Position numbers and translations under genes: made by a program. 64,000 nucleotides of DNA, taken from positions 124,001-188,000 of the forward strand of contig NZ_AOLQ01000038.1 of the NCBI RefSeq assembly GCF_000337775.1, written 5' to 3'. Under the pieces are notes generated by a model, which saw only the letters and a list, made by a program, of their open reading frames with translations, was not told where the DNA came from and made no database searches. Below, piece after piece: positions 1 through 9,268 of the stretch. Each line of letters starts with the position of its first letter. Position 1 is the stretch's first letter. The stretch is from Haloarcula vallismortis ATCC 29715. GTDB lineage: Archaea; Halobacteriota; Halobacteria; Halobacteriales; Haloarculaceae.

Positions 1-1
1 G

Positions 2-1726
2 ATGAACACGACGGGCATCGCCCAGGCCTGGTCGCTTACCGAACCCCACGGCTGGCCCGAGCAACTGACTTTTTATGACGACACTGTGAGCTTCGTCGAT
101 TACTCGCCCGAACGACAGGAGCTCGTCTTCGGTATGGACGAAGGCGGCAACGAGCGGGCGCAACTGTATCGCCTCGACGCGGACGGGCACGTCCACGAAC
201 TCACCGGAATGCCCGACGCGAAACACCGCTGGGGCGGCTGGTCGCCCGACGGCGAACGCTTCGCGTTCGCGTCGAACCGCCGCGATGAGGCCGTCTTCGA
301 CATCTACGTGCAGGATCGCGAGGCGACCGGCGACGACGCAGAACTGGTCTGGGAGGGCGACGGCTGGCTCTCGGTGGGTGGCTTCTCTCCCGACGGCGAG
401 CGCCTGCTGGTCAGCGAAGCCCACTCCAGTTTCGATCAGGACATCTACGTGCTGGACATCGACAGCGGGACCCTCAGCCATCTGACGCCACACGAGGGGA
501 AGGTCCGCTACACAAGCGCCTCGTGGGGGCCGGACGGCGAGGCGGTGTATCTCGTCACAGACGCCGAGAGCGACACGCTCGAACTGGCCCGCCTTTCGCT
601 CGACAGCGACCTCGACATCGTACGCTCGGACGACCAGTGGAACATCGACGGCGTCGCACTGGACAAAGACAGCGGCCGCCTCGTGTACTCGCGCAACGTC
701 GACGGCTACAACGAACTCACCGTCGGCGAACTGGCGGGGCCGACGACCATCGAGACGTTCCCGGCACCGGACCTGCCGGGCGGGCTGGCCGGCGGCGTCT
801 CCTGGGGACCTGACGCCGAACGGTTCGCTGTCAGCGTCACCGGGCGGACGGTCAACACCAACGTGTTCGTCGTCGAGGCCGAGACCGGCGAGAGCGAGCA
901 ATGGACGGCCGCCTCGACAGCCGGCATCCCGCGTGAGTCGTTCATCGGGCCCGAAGTCGTTCGGTTCGAATCCTTCGACGGGCGAGAAATTCCGGCGCTG
1001 TTCTCGCTGCCGGCCACCGTTTCCGAGTCGGCAGCTGCCGACGGCGACACGCCCGTCATCGTCGATATCCACGGCGGCCCGGAGAGCCAACGCCGCCCGT
1101 CGTTCTCGGGCCTGACACAGTACTTCCTCTCGCGGGGCTACGCCGTCTTCGAGCCCAACGTCCGCGGGTCGACCGGCTACGGGAAGGCCTACACGCACCT
1201 CGATGACGTGGAAAAGCGGATGGACTCCGTGAAGGACCTGCGGGCCGGTGTTGACTGGCTCCACGGCCACCCGGCCGTTGACCCGGACCGCATCGTGGCG
1301 ATGGGTGGCTCCTACGGCGGGTTCATGGTGCTCGCAGCGCTGACGGAGTACCCCGACCTCTGGGCGGCCGGCGTCGACGTGGTCGGCATCGCCAACTTCG
1401 TGACATTCCTCGAAAACACTGGCGACTGGCGGCGCGAACTCCGCGAAGCCGAGTACGGCTCCCTTGACGAGGATCGGGAGTTCCTCGAATCTATCTCGCC
1501 AATCAACACTGTCGACCGTATCGACGCGCCGCTGTTCGTCCTCCACGGAGCTAACGACCCGCGTGTCCCCGTCGGCGAGGCCGAACAGATCGCCGAACAG
1601 GCGGCCAAGCAGGGCGTTCCCGTGGAGAAACTCGTCTTCGACGATGAGGGCCACGGCATCAGCAAGCGGGCGAACCGCATCGAGGCCTACACCGCTGTCG
1701 TCGAGTTTCTCAACGAGCACGTCTGA
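2..1726 (+). CDS. S9 family (prolyl oligopeptidase-like) serine peptidase
   Basis: Intracellular serine peptidase or acyl-peptide hydrolase; no signal peptide is visible. Roughly residues 1-330 carry repeated SPDGE/GPDGE strands typical of a beta-propeller, and about 330-574 form the alpha/beta-hydrolase domain. The catalytic triad can be read directly: Ser437 in GGSYGG, Asp519 in GANDPRVP and His551 in DEGHG. At 574 residues it is somewhat shorter than many S9 members but complete at the C-terminus. The ATG lies at the second base of the window, so an upstream start outside the window cannot be excluded. The natural substrate cannot be told from sequence. Confidence 0.93.
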   Translation: MNTTGIAQAWSLTEPHGWPEQLTFYDDTVSFVDYSPERQELVFGMDEGGNERAQLYRLDADGHVHELTGMPDAKHRWGGWSPDGERFAFASNRRDEAVFDIYVQDREATGDDAELVWEGDGWLSVGGFSPDGERLLVSEAHSSFDQDIYVLDIDSGTLSHLTPHEGKVRYTSASWGPDGEAVYLVTDAESDTLELARLSLDSDLDIVRSDDQWNIDGVALDKDSGRLVYSRNVDGYNELTVGELAGPTTIETFPAPDLPGGLAGGVSWGPDAERFAVSVTGRTVNTNVFVVEAETGESEQWTAASTAGIPRESFIGPEVVRFESFDGREIPALFSLPATVSESAAADGDTPVIVDIHGGPESQRRPSFSGLTQYFLSRGYAVFEPNVRGSTGYGKAYTHLDDVEKRMDSVKDLRAGVDWLHGHPAVDPDRIVAMGGSYGGFMVLAALTEYPDLWAAGVDVVGIANFVTFLENTGDWRRELREAEYGSLDEDREFLESISPINTVDRIDAPLFVLHGANDPRVPVGEAEQIAEQAAKQGVPVEKLVFDDEGHGISKRANRIEAYTAVVEFLNEHV

Positions 1727-1811
1727 TCTGTCCGGCCGAATACTGTAGCGGGTATTACGGGGAATCACAGCCGGCTACAGGGTAGTTTCAAACCGTGAGA
1801 GCGTTCAGGCG

Positions 1812-1820
1812 GATTTATTA
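1812..1820 (+). promoter_or_regulatory. TATA box of the Nudix-domain gene
   Basis: A TTTATTA element centred about 26 bases before the ATG at 1843. This spacing puts the transcription start at or next to the ATG, so the mRNA is probably leaderless. It also argues against an in-frame start further upstream at 1795. Confidence 0.55.
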
Positions 1821-1842
1821 CGCTGCCGAAGCACCGTTTCGT

Positions 1843-2361
1843 ATGGAGATAGCCGAGCGCTCGCGGGCGCGGGTGCAGGAGCGCCTCGCCCGGCTCGAAC
1901 AGGAGTTCGGCTCGACGCCGGTGGACCAGACCACTTTTTCGGTGGGTACGGAGGCGTACCAGCGCGCTGTCGAGCGCTCACGAGAGGGACAGGTGGATGT
2001 CCACGCGTTCGTCCACAATGAGTCGGGCGACGTGTTGCTGAGCAACGCTGACGGGTCTTGGGAGGTCCCCACGGGCCAGACGCAGGGGGCCGAACGACCG
2101 GCGGGAGCGGTCAAACGGGTCGTCGCCGAAACCGCCGGCGTCGCGTGTACGGTTCGGGACGCGGTTCGGGCGACCATCTGTGGCGTGCGAAACGAGGGTG
2201 ACCCGGACGCCGAGACGGTGTACCGGCTCAGTATCGTGTTCGACGCCGAAATCAACAGTACGGCGCTCGACGACAGCGATAGCACCGAGATAGCCGAGGA
2301 AGACGGGGCGTCGATTCGATGGGACGACGCCGGTGACGTCGCGGTCGCAGAACTGGTTTAG
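1843..2361 (+). CDS. Nudix-domain protein with a degenerate Nudix box
   Basis: A 172-residue protein with an N-terminal charged helix and a Nudix fold. A Nudix-box-like segment is seen around residues 79-102: a GQTQGAE match to Gx5E, then RVVAETAGV where REUxEExGU is expected. The first Glu of RE is Val and the EE pair is ET, so only part of the usual metal site remains. It may be a weak or non-hydrolytic Nudix protein. The start is ATG 1843, supported by a TATA box 26 bases upstream. Its stop (TAG) overlaps the end of convergent egsA by four bases. Confidence 0.75.
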   Translation: MEIAERSRARVQERLARLEQEFGSTPVDQTTFSVGTEAYQRAVERSREGQVDVHAFVHNESGDVLLSNADGSWEVPTGQTQGAERPAGAVKRVVAETAGVACTVRDAVRATICGVRNEGDPDAETVYRLSIVFDAEINSTALDDSDSTEIAEEDGASIRWDDAGDVAVAELV

Positions 2362-3416
2362 ATAACGCCGGTGACTGTCGCTGCCTCTATCGCCGCTTCT
2401 TCGCTCATTCCGTCCCCGAGTACGGTGTAGCGGTCGCGAATCTGGTGGGCCGTCGTCAACGCCTCGATCACCGTCTCGTCGTCGATGCCGAGTCCATCTG
2501 CCGTCGTTGGCGCGCCGATGGCCGCCAGCGCGTCTCTGGCGTCTTTCCACTTGCCTTTCTGGCCGCTGTGGAGGTACTCCGTCATGATAGAGCCGACGCC
2601 GACCTGGTGGCCGTGGAGCGCGCCGTCGGGGACGAGACGGTCCAACTGATGAGAAAACAGGTGTTCCGCCCCGCTTGCCGGCCGAGAGGAGTCGGCGATG
2701 GACATCGCAACGCCGGAGGAGACGAGCGCTTTCACGACGATCCATGACGACTCCTCCAGCCCCTGTTTTATCGAGTCGGCGCTTTCGACGAGCATCTCGG
2801 CGGTCATCTGGGAGAGCGCGCCAGCGTACTCGGAGTAGTGGACGTTCTTCAGCCGGTGGGCCAGTTGCCAGTCCCGAACCGCAGTGTAGTTCGATATGAT
2901 GTCGGCACAGCCGGCGGTGGTCAGCCGCCAGGGGGCCTCCGCCAGCACCTCGGTGTCGGCGATGACGGCCAGCGGCGGTTCGGCGGCGACGCTGTGACGC
3001 GTATCGCCTTCGGGGACCGAGCCCCGGCCGGAGACAATGCCGTCGTGGCTTGCGGCCGTCGGGACCGAGACGAACCCCAGCCCAAGGTCGTCGGCGGCCA
3101 TCTTCGTAATGTCGATGGCCTTCCCGCCGCCGACCCCCAGTAGGAAGCCAGCGTCGATGTCGCTCGCGTGGTCGATGACCTGCTGCACAGCGTCGAAACT
3201 GGCCTCCTCGATGACGATTTCAGAGGGGTCGTACCCCGCGTCCTCGAACTGTTCGACGACCCGCTTGCCGGCGACGTCGTGTGGCGTCGGACTGGAGACG
3301 ATGAGCGGCCGGCCGGTCAGGTGGAGTTCGCTGACGGCCTCGATTGTCTGCCCGAGGACCCCGTGCCCGACCACGACGTTGCGGGGCAAGCGGATCCAGG
3401 TGCGTTTCTCGAACAT
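2358..3416 (-). CDS. egsA: sn-glycerol-1-phosphate dehydrogenase
   Basis: Makes sn-glycerol-1-phosphate from dihydroxyacetone phosphate with NAD(P)H, the step that sets the archaeal stereochemistry of membrane lipids; cytoplasmic. The 352-residue protein has the iron-alcohol-dehydrogenase/glycerol dehydrogenase fold: a nucleotide-binding GVGGGKAIDITK segment near residue 94, and the metal-binding region with HDG, SGAEHLFSH and HGHQVGVG in the second half. Length and motifs fit the archaeal EgsA family. The ATG at 3416 follows a divergent intergenic region shared with the GH3 gene. The 3' end overlaps the convergent Nudix gene by four bases. Confidence 0.95.
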   Translation of the reverse strand: MFEKRTWIRLPRNVVVGHGVLGQTIEAVSELHLTGRPLIVSSPTPHDVAGKRVVEQFEDAGYDPSEIVIEEASFDAVQQVIDHASDIDAGFLLGVGGGKAIDITKMAADDLGLGFVSVPTAASHDGIVSGRGSVPEGDTRHSVAAEPPLAVIADTEVLAEAPWRLTTAGCADIISNYTAVRDWQLAHRLKNVHYSEYAGALSQMTAEMLVESADSIKQGLEESSWIVVKALVSSGVAMSIADSSRPASGAEHLFSHQLDRLVPDGALHGHQVGVGSIMTEYLHSGQKGKWKDARDALAAIGAPTTADGLGIDDETVIEALTTAHQIRDRYTVLGDGMSEEAAIEAATVTGVI

Positions 3417-3526
3417 GGTAGCCTGTCCCCGGGCACGCGTGAAAACAGTTTAGGTGTAACTGGGGCTTCGACTGCGGCGGCAACTGAAATCCTTTGACAA
3501 CTATCACACAGCAGTTTTCCAAAAAC

Positions 3527-3536
3527 AATTATTAAC
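3527..3536 (+). promoter_or_regulatory. TATA box of the GH3 gene
   Basis: AATTATTAAC centred about 27 bases before the ATG at 3560, in AT-rich DNA between the divergent egsA and GH3 reading frames. It supports ATG 3560 as a leaderless start rather than the in-frame TTG at 3545. Confidence 0.5.
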
Positions 3537-3559
3537 ATCACCGTTTGGGTGCGCCTGTC

Positions 3560-6133
3560 ATGGCACATGACACGACTGACGACGGCATGCGAGCGTCTCG
3601 GCGGGCATTTCTGAAAGCGACCGGGGTGGCCACGGCGGCGGCCACGACCGGCGCAGGTGTTGGGACCGCCACAGCGCAACCGGACGTCGATTCACTCATC
3701 GGAAACCTCACACTGGAGCAGAAAGCGGCCCAGATGACGCAGGTCGCAATCAGCTCATTCGAGGCAGAGCCCGCGGAATCAAACGTTCCCGACAGTTTTG
3801 GGGTCGACACAGTCGGCGAGTACTTCAGCGAACTCGGTATCGGGTCGATACTCTCCGGCGGAGCTGAGCCACCGAGCTTCGACGCCAACGAGGTGGCTCA
3901 GGGTATCAACGCCCTGCAGGAGTATAACCTGAACAACGCAGACCACGACATCCCGTTCCTCTACGGCGTCGACGCGACACACGGGAACGGCCTGCTGGAG
4001 GGAGCGACGGTGTTCCCCCAGCGGCTGAACATGGGTGCGACGCGAGACCTAGATCTGATTGCGGAGGCCGAGCGCCACACGAGCGATGCGGCGGCGTCGA
4101 TGGGCGCTCACTGGACGTTTGCGCCGACGACGGACCTTCAACGGGACCCCCGCTGGGGGCGCTTCTTCGAGGGTATCAGCGAAGACCCGAAACTCGAAGC
4201 GGATGTCTCACGGGTCCGAGCGCAAGCACTGGAGGACGACGACCGGCTGACGGCGTGTGTCAAGCACTTCGCGGCCTACTCCATCCCGAACAACGGCAAC
4301 GACCGCGCCCCGGCCTCGACGTCCATGCGCGACCTCCGGACGAACATCCTCCCGCCGTACCGGGAGGCACTGGAGTCCGAACCCGGGACGGTGATGGTCA
4401 ACAGCGGCGCGATAAACGGGATTCCGGCCCACGCCTCCCACTGGCTGTTGACGACGCTGCTCCGAGACACCTACGGCTACGAGGGGATGGTTGTCTCGGA
4501 CTGGGACGATCTCAACCGGATGATCACGAACCACGATTACGCGCCCGATTTCGAGACGGCGACCGAGATGGCGATCAACGCCGGCATCGACATGTACATG
4601 ATCGGCAACGGTGGCGACGCGCCGGGACCGGTCCAGTTCATCGACACCGTGGTGGGCCTCGTCGAGGACGGGGCGATTCCGATGGCGCGCATCGACGAAG
4701 CGGTCCGCCGGATTCTCGAACTGAAGATCGATCTCGGTCTGTTCGAACAGCCGACGGTCGACGAGTCCCGCATCGGAAACGTGCTCGGCGGCGCACAGGA
4801 GGCATCGGAGACGATGGCCAAGGAGTCGCTGGTCCTTCTGAAAAACGACGCGGACACGCTCCCACTTTCGGGCGACGAGAGCGTCCTGCTGACCGGACCC
4901 GGCGTCGACGGCGACGGCAACAACACCCGCGCGCTGATGCAACACGGCGGCTGGACGCTCGGCTGGCAGGGGGCAAGCGCCGGCGGCCCGTATCCGCGTC
5001 AGAACCTTCTCGAAGACGAGCTCCGCGCTCGGGTCGGCAGTCTCACCCATGTCCCCACGTCGTACGAGAACACCACCTAGTGGGCTGGCGAGGGCGACGG
5101 CGAGAACCAGCAGAGCGACGAGAACGGGAACTTCGATTTCACCGACGAACAGCGCTCTCAGGTCGAGTCAGCGGCTCCCGGAGCCGACGCTGTCGTCGTG
5201 GTGCTCGGCGAGGGGACCCACAACGAGGGCTTTGGCGACCGGGACGAACTGGCCCTCGACGAGTCCCAGCAAACCCTCCTCGACACCGTCGTCGACGCCA
5301 CCGACGATTCGACGCCGATCCTCGGCGTCATGCTCGCCGGCGCGCCGCGGGGGTCCCCGGACACATTCAGCCACCTCGACGCCCTCCTGTTTGCCGGCCA
5401 GCCCGGCAGCGACGGCGGGGTCGCCATCGCCGAGACGCTGGTCGGCGAGTCCAATCCGTCCGGCAAACTCCCGTTCAGTTGGCCCGAGAACGTCGGCACC
5501 GCGCCCGTACAGTACGACCGCTACGACCCGACCTCGACGGGCGGGACGGACAACACAGCCGTCTTCGAGTACGGCCATGGACTCTCCTACACCGACTTCG
5601 AGTACGGCAGCGTCTCGGTCACACAGCCCACCGTCGGCAACCCGGCCAATCAATCCGAGGTGACCGTCAGCGTCGATGTGACAAACACCGGTGACATGGC
5701 CGGCGAACACATCGTTGAGGTGTTCAACACCCAGTCCTACGGTTCGGTACTCCAGCCGATGCGCCGGCTGCTGGGCTACGAGCGTGTCTCACTGGATTCT
5801 GGCGAATCCACCACGGTGGATGTGACTGCTGACCTGACGGCGCTGGAAGTCGTGCCGGGTGACGTGCTCGGACTCGCCCCGAAGGTCGTCGAAGCGGGAG
5901 AGTACGAACTCACGGTGGGCCAGAACGGCCCAACGACAACGCTGACTGTCCAGAACACGGCGAGCATCACTGACCCGGACCCCGTTCCGGGCCTCCCTGA
6001 CGGGTCTGGCGGCAACCCCGGTCGGGGCAATGGAAACAGTGGGAACGGGAATGAGAACGGGAATAGCAGCAACCGCGATCCGACGATGGAAGACGTCGTC
6101 GACCTCCTCGATGAGGTTCGCCGGCGTTCCTGA
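3560..6133 (+). pseudogene. GH3 beta-glucosidase, Tat-exported, interrupted by in-frame TAG
   Basis: Glycoside hydrolase family 3, expected to release glucose from beta-glucosides outside the cell. An RRAFLKATG Tat signal begins the protein. The N-terminal (alpha/beta)8 domain carries the nucleophile region MVVSDWDD, and a second alpha/beta domain and a fibronectin-like C-terminal domain follow. The protein ends in a Gly/Asn-rich linker and a short acidic/basic helix. One in-frame TAG at 5078-5080 (codon 507 of 858) splits the frame in the second domain. No frameshift exists: the same frame reads cleanly through to 6133 with typical codon use and domain content. It is therefore a recent nonsense mutation, a sequencing error, or a read-through site. 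Each half alone would lack essential parts of the active site or the fold. TrmB downstream suggests sugar control. Confidence 0.85.
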
Positions 6134-6143
6134 GGGGGCCGTC

Positions 6144-6163
6144 GCGGTCTAATACCGCCTGTT
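6144..6163 (+). terminator. possible hairpin terminator after the GH3 gene
   Basis: GCGGT and ACCGC (6144-6148, 6154-6158) flank a 5-base loop and are followed by CCTGTTT. The hairpin lies 11 bases after the GH3 stop. The T tract is short, so the call is weak. Confidence 0.3.
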
Positions 6164-6315
6164 TCGGGGACAGCTCTGTCCCGTAGACCACTACCCAGCG
6201 TCGACACATGTCGGCCCGCTCCAGCTCCCACTAGTTGTTATATACTCTCGGAGACACGACCTGACACGGCAACCCTGTAAGATGGAACCAATCGACATGC
6301 TCTGACCCGTTCACT

Positions 6316-7386
6316 ATGCCTGACTCCACACGCCAGCCGAACGCGACAGTTCGGGACCGACTCCAGCAGTACGGACTCTCCGAGACAGAGGCCGACACGT
6401 ATCTCGCCGTCGTCGAAAGGGGACCGGCAACGGCCCGGACAGTGGCCGAAACTGCAGGAATCTCTACGAGCTACGTGTACGACATCTGTGATTCACTGGC
6501 CGCGACCGGCTTCGTCACCGTCGACGACCACCGAACGCCGACAGTCATCCGTGCGACGCCCCCGTCGGAGGCCTTCGGCGCGCTGAAACGGGAACTCGAC
6601 ACGCTGGAAACGGCGGTCCAATCCCGGTACGAGGATCCCTCGACAGACGACAACTCTTTCGAGGTGGTCAAGTCCAGACCGACCATCGTCAAGCGACTGG
6701 AACAACACATCGACGCCGCCGACTGCGAGGTCGTACTCCAGCTCCCGGCTCGCCGACTGCCCGATCTTCGCGAGCCGCTGTGTCGCGCCCGTGAGCGAGG
6801 TGTTCTCGTACTTCTGACACTTTCCGGCTACGACGCCGAGTCGATGACGCTGGAACTGGACGGCGTCGCCAACGCGGTTCGGCTCGGCCTCGGTGGTTCG
6901 CCCTCATTGCTCGCGACGGACCAGCAACGCGGGTTCGTCTCCCCGTCGACGATGCTCAGCTGGGACCACGACGAAACGAACGCAATCACGTTCACACAGG
7001 ATGCCGTCGCGGCGGTGTTGGTCGGTTCCTATCTAGGCAATTACTGGCCTATCGGCGAGGAAGTTCTCGTCTCGCGGCCGCCGTCGCTCCCGGCCCGGTA
7101 CGACATGTTCCGTCCTGTCGTGTTCACGACAACGCTCGCACTCCGGGCCGGCGAGTCGGTCGTCGCCGATCTGTACGCCCGGCCGACAGGCTCAGACAAC
7201 GAGTTCGAGGTGCTGACCGGCGACGTGGTCGATGTCCGGCAGAACCTCCTCGACCCAAGCAGCAGCGACTTCGGATTCGAGAACTCGCTGGTCATCGACA
7301 CGGGACAGGAGCGGATCACTGTCGGTGGGTACGGCGCGTTCCTCGAAGACTACGAGGTCAAGCATACAACATTGCACCGAGCGTAG
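6316..7386 (+). CDS. TrmB-family sugar-responsive transcriptional regulator
   Basis: A 356-residue DNA-binding regulator. Residues about 15-75 form a winged helix of TrmB type (GLSETEADTYLAVVERGPATARTVA region), followed by a helical linker and a C-terminal sugar-binding TrmB domain. The length equals that of the characterised halobacterial TrmB regulator of glycolysis and gluconeogenesis. A TATA-like TTATATAC at 6238-6245 would give a leader of about 50 bases. The gene sits 182 bases after the GH3 glucosidase on the same strand, which suggests control of glucoside use or of central sugar metabolism. I found no clear copy of the published TrmB operator upstream of either gene. Confidence 0.88.
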   Translation: MPDSTRQPNATVRDRLQQYGLSETEADTYLAVVERGPATARTVAETAGISTSYVYDICDSLAATGFVTVDDHRTPTVIRATPPSEAFGALKRELDTLETAVQSRYEDPSTDDNSFEVVKSRPTIVKRLEQHIDAADCEVVLQLPARRLPDLREPLCRARERGVLVLLTLSGYDAESMTLELDGVANAVRLGLGGSPSLLATDQQRGFVSPSTMLSWDHDETNAITFTQDAVAAVLVGSYLGNYWPIGEEVLVSRPPSLPARYDMFRPVVFTTTLALRAGESVVADLYARPTGSDNEFEVLTGDVVDVRQNLLDPSSSDFGFENSLVIDTGQERITVGGYGAFLEDYEVKHTTLHRA

Positions 7387-7389
7387 GAG

Positions 7390-8373
7390 TCACTCGGTCA
7401 GGCGGTCGATGAGCGCCGCTTCCACCTCGCGGTCGGGCCCGTACTCCCGGCCGGTCCGGTCGTTCTCCCGGTGTTCGGCGACGGTCACGGCCAGCGCCGT
7501 CTCATGGGGCGTCGACGACCAGCCCAGGTCGCGGAGTCTCGCCGTCGATAGCAGATGGGGTGAGTCGCGGTAGATAGGGAAGTCATCAGGAGCGAGCCCC
7601 GCCGCCGCGAGTTCGCGTTCGCCGACGCCGATGGCCTCGACGGACGTGTCGTGCACTCTGGCGAGCAGGTCGACCCACTCCCGGAGCGTCGGCGCGTGCT
7701 CGTCACCAACGTTGTACGCCTCGCCGGCCGTCCCGCGTTCCGCAACGAGGCGGAGCGCACTCGCCACGTCCTCGACGTAGGCCATCTGCCAGAGGCTGAG
7801 GCCGTCGCTGGGGACAACTACTTGCTCGTGCTCGACCACACGGTCCACCCAGTAGGCAAAGCGCTCGGTGTAGTCGTGGGGCCCGTACACGACGGTCGGC
7901 CGGACGCTCATCGCCCGCACACCGTCCTCGGCGGCGGCGAACACCTCGCGGTCGCCTTCAGCCTTCCGTGGCCCGTAGGTCTCTGCGCTATCGGTTGTGG
8001 CCTGTTCAGCAGTGCAGCCTGCAAGCGGCGTCTCTGCCTCTCGTTTGGGCGTCCGTTCGGCACCGTAGGCCGCGCCGCTTGAGATGTACACGTACGCGTC
8101 GACATCGGCAAACACGTCGGTCGCCACCCGGACGTCGTCCGGAAAGTACGCCACACAGTCGACGACGACATCCGGTTCGACCTGGTCGCGAGCAGTTTCG
8201 AGTGTGACCCGCTCGCGCCGGTCGCCTTCGACGTGGGCGACATCGGTGTCCGCGAACGGGTTTGAACGCTGTCCGCGGGTGAGAATCGTCACGTCGTACC
8301 CTGCGTCGCGAAACTCTGTGACTGTGTGTCGACCGATGAACCGACCGCCGCCGATGACGAGGACACTCTCCAT
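7390..8373 (-). CDS. NAD-dependent epimerase/dehydratase (extended SDR)
   Basis: A 327-residue extended short-chain dehydrogenase. The N-terminal Rossmann motif reads GGGRFIGRHT (near residue 8). A serine-rich YISSGAAYGAE strand and TYGPRKAEGD follow, placing the catalytic Tyr and Lys in a YGxxK-like arrangement that differs slightly from the classical YxxxK. It resembles nucleotide-sugar epimerases and chloroplast-stem-loop-binding-like reductases. The substrate is unknown. It is convergent with the TrmB gene with only three bases between the stops. Confidence 0.85.
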   Translation of the reverse strand: MESVLVIGGGRFIGRHTVTEFRDAGYDVTILTRGQRSNPFADTDVAHVEGDRRERVTLETARDQVEPDVVVDCVAYFPDDVRVATDVFADVDAYVYISSGAAYGAERTPKREAETPLAGCTAEQATTDSAETYGPRKAEGDREVFAAAEDGVRAMSVRPTVVYGPHDYTERFAYWVDRVVEHEQVVVPSDGLSLWQMAYVEDVASALRLVAERGTAGEAYNVGDEHAPTLREWVDLLARVHDTSVEAIGVGERELAAAGLAPDDFPIYRDSPHLLSTARLRDLGWSSTPHETALAVTVAEHRENDRTGREYGPDREVEAALIDRLTE

Positions 8374-8554
8374 ACACCGTGCTCGGACGGGACCAGCAAA
8401 ACAGTGTGGCTCACCGTCAGCGTCTGCCGCGGGTCCATCGATTGACGACGATTAGTATCAGGGCGACGAGCAGCCGGTTTTCTCCGCAGAACGGGACACT
8501 GTGGCCCGAGGTCTCCATTCAGGTCGGTATCTCACCCCGCTTCCGTCGTGGAGA

Positions 8555-8560
8555 TTTTTA
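8555..8560 (+). promoter_or_regulatory. TATA box of the pilin gene
   Basis: TTTTTA, centred 27 bases before the GTG at 8585. It fixes that GTG as the probable leaderless start and excludes the upstream in-frame codons, which would lie before the transcript. Confidence 0.6.
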
Positions 8561-8584
8561 CGTACCCAGCGCGTAATACGCCCA

Positions 8585-9145
8585 GTGGCAGGTAACTCGC
8601 GTGCTGTGTCCTCGGTCATTTCAGTTATCCTCCTCGTGGCGGTCACTGTCGTTCTTGCGGCAGTGCTGTCAGTGGCGACGCTTGGCCTCGCGGAGAAACT
8701 GGATGATACAGCGCCTGTAATCGGCCAATCGAAGGGCGAGTTCGCCACACAGGATGGGTTCGACGGGGGCATCGTCCGCATCACGCACGTCGCGGGAGAT
8801 GTCGTCCGTGTCTCGGAAATCGAAGTGGCAGTCAGTGCCGAATGTAGCGGCGACGGGACTGAAAAACACGGGCGGTTAGTCAATCTCCCGGCAAAATCCG
8901 GTGACCGGCCACAGGGGGACAACATCGAGGGCGACGATATCTTCGACGAGAGTTCTGGCTCGCTCACGGAGCGCGGTTCCGATGATACCGGGGCGCTGGT
9001 TACAGACGAGTTCCGCCCCGGAGACGTGATTGTCTTCCGGATAGCAGGCGGAGACTGTGACTTACTGTCGGGCGATACGGTGACCGTTCGAGTGGTGCAC
9101 ACCCCGTCGAACGCGGTTATTATCCGACAGGGATTAACTGTATGA
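8585..9145 (+). CDS. archaeal type IV pilin-like protein
   Basis: An extracellular fibre subunit of class III signal-peptide type. After a very short basic leader (residues about 1-6, VAGNSR) comes AVSSVISVILLVAVTV, a hydrophobic helix typical of haloarchaeal pilins, with PibD cleavage expected after the Arg. The rest (about 150 residues) is an acidic beta-rich globular head. The 186-residue length fits the family. It stands alone, without pilus ATPase or membrane platform genes, so it would depend on a secretion system encoded elsewhere. The GTG start is set by the TATA box. Confidence 0.85.
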   Translation: MAGNSRAVSSVISVILLVAVTVVLAAVLSVATLGLAEKLDDTAPVIGQSKGEFATQDGFDGGIVRITHVAGDVVRVSEIEVAVSAECSGDGTEKHGRLVNLPAKSGDRPQGDNIEGDDIFDESSGSLTERGSDDTGALVTDEFRPGDVIVFRIAGGDCDLLSGDTVTVRVVHTPSNAVIIRQGLTV

Positions 9146-9268
9146 CTCGGTAGGGACGCTGTACGGCCCGTCCCGATATCGATACGCCGCCGTGCACGAA
9201 CCAGTCGTCATCACCGGCGAGCGACACAGCGGAATAAAAGCGACCGAGGCGCTCCCTCGTGCCTGCGA

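Noticed and set aside
1978-2745. A 255-codon minus-strand open frame over the Nudix gene and the end of egsA
   Set aside because: Its product is Arg-rich low complexity, it runs over two well-supported genes, and it has no promoter or motif.
4255-5694. A 479-codon open frame in the +1 frame inside the GH3 gene
   Set aside because: Its translation is Arg/Gly-rich with no family likeness, and it lies over the real GH3 frame. High GC creates long empty frames; it is a shadow.
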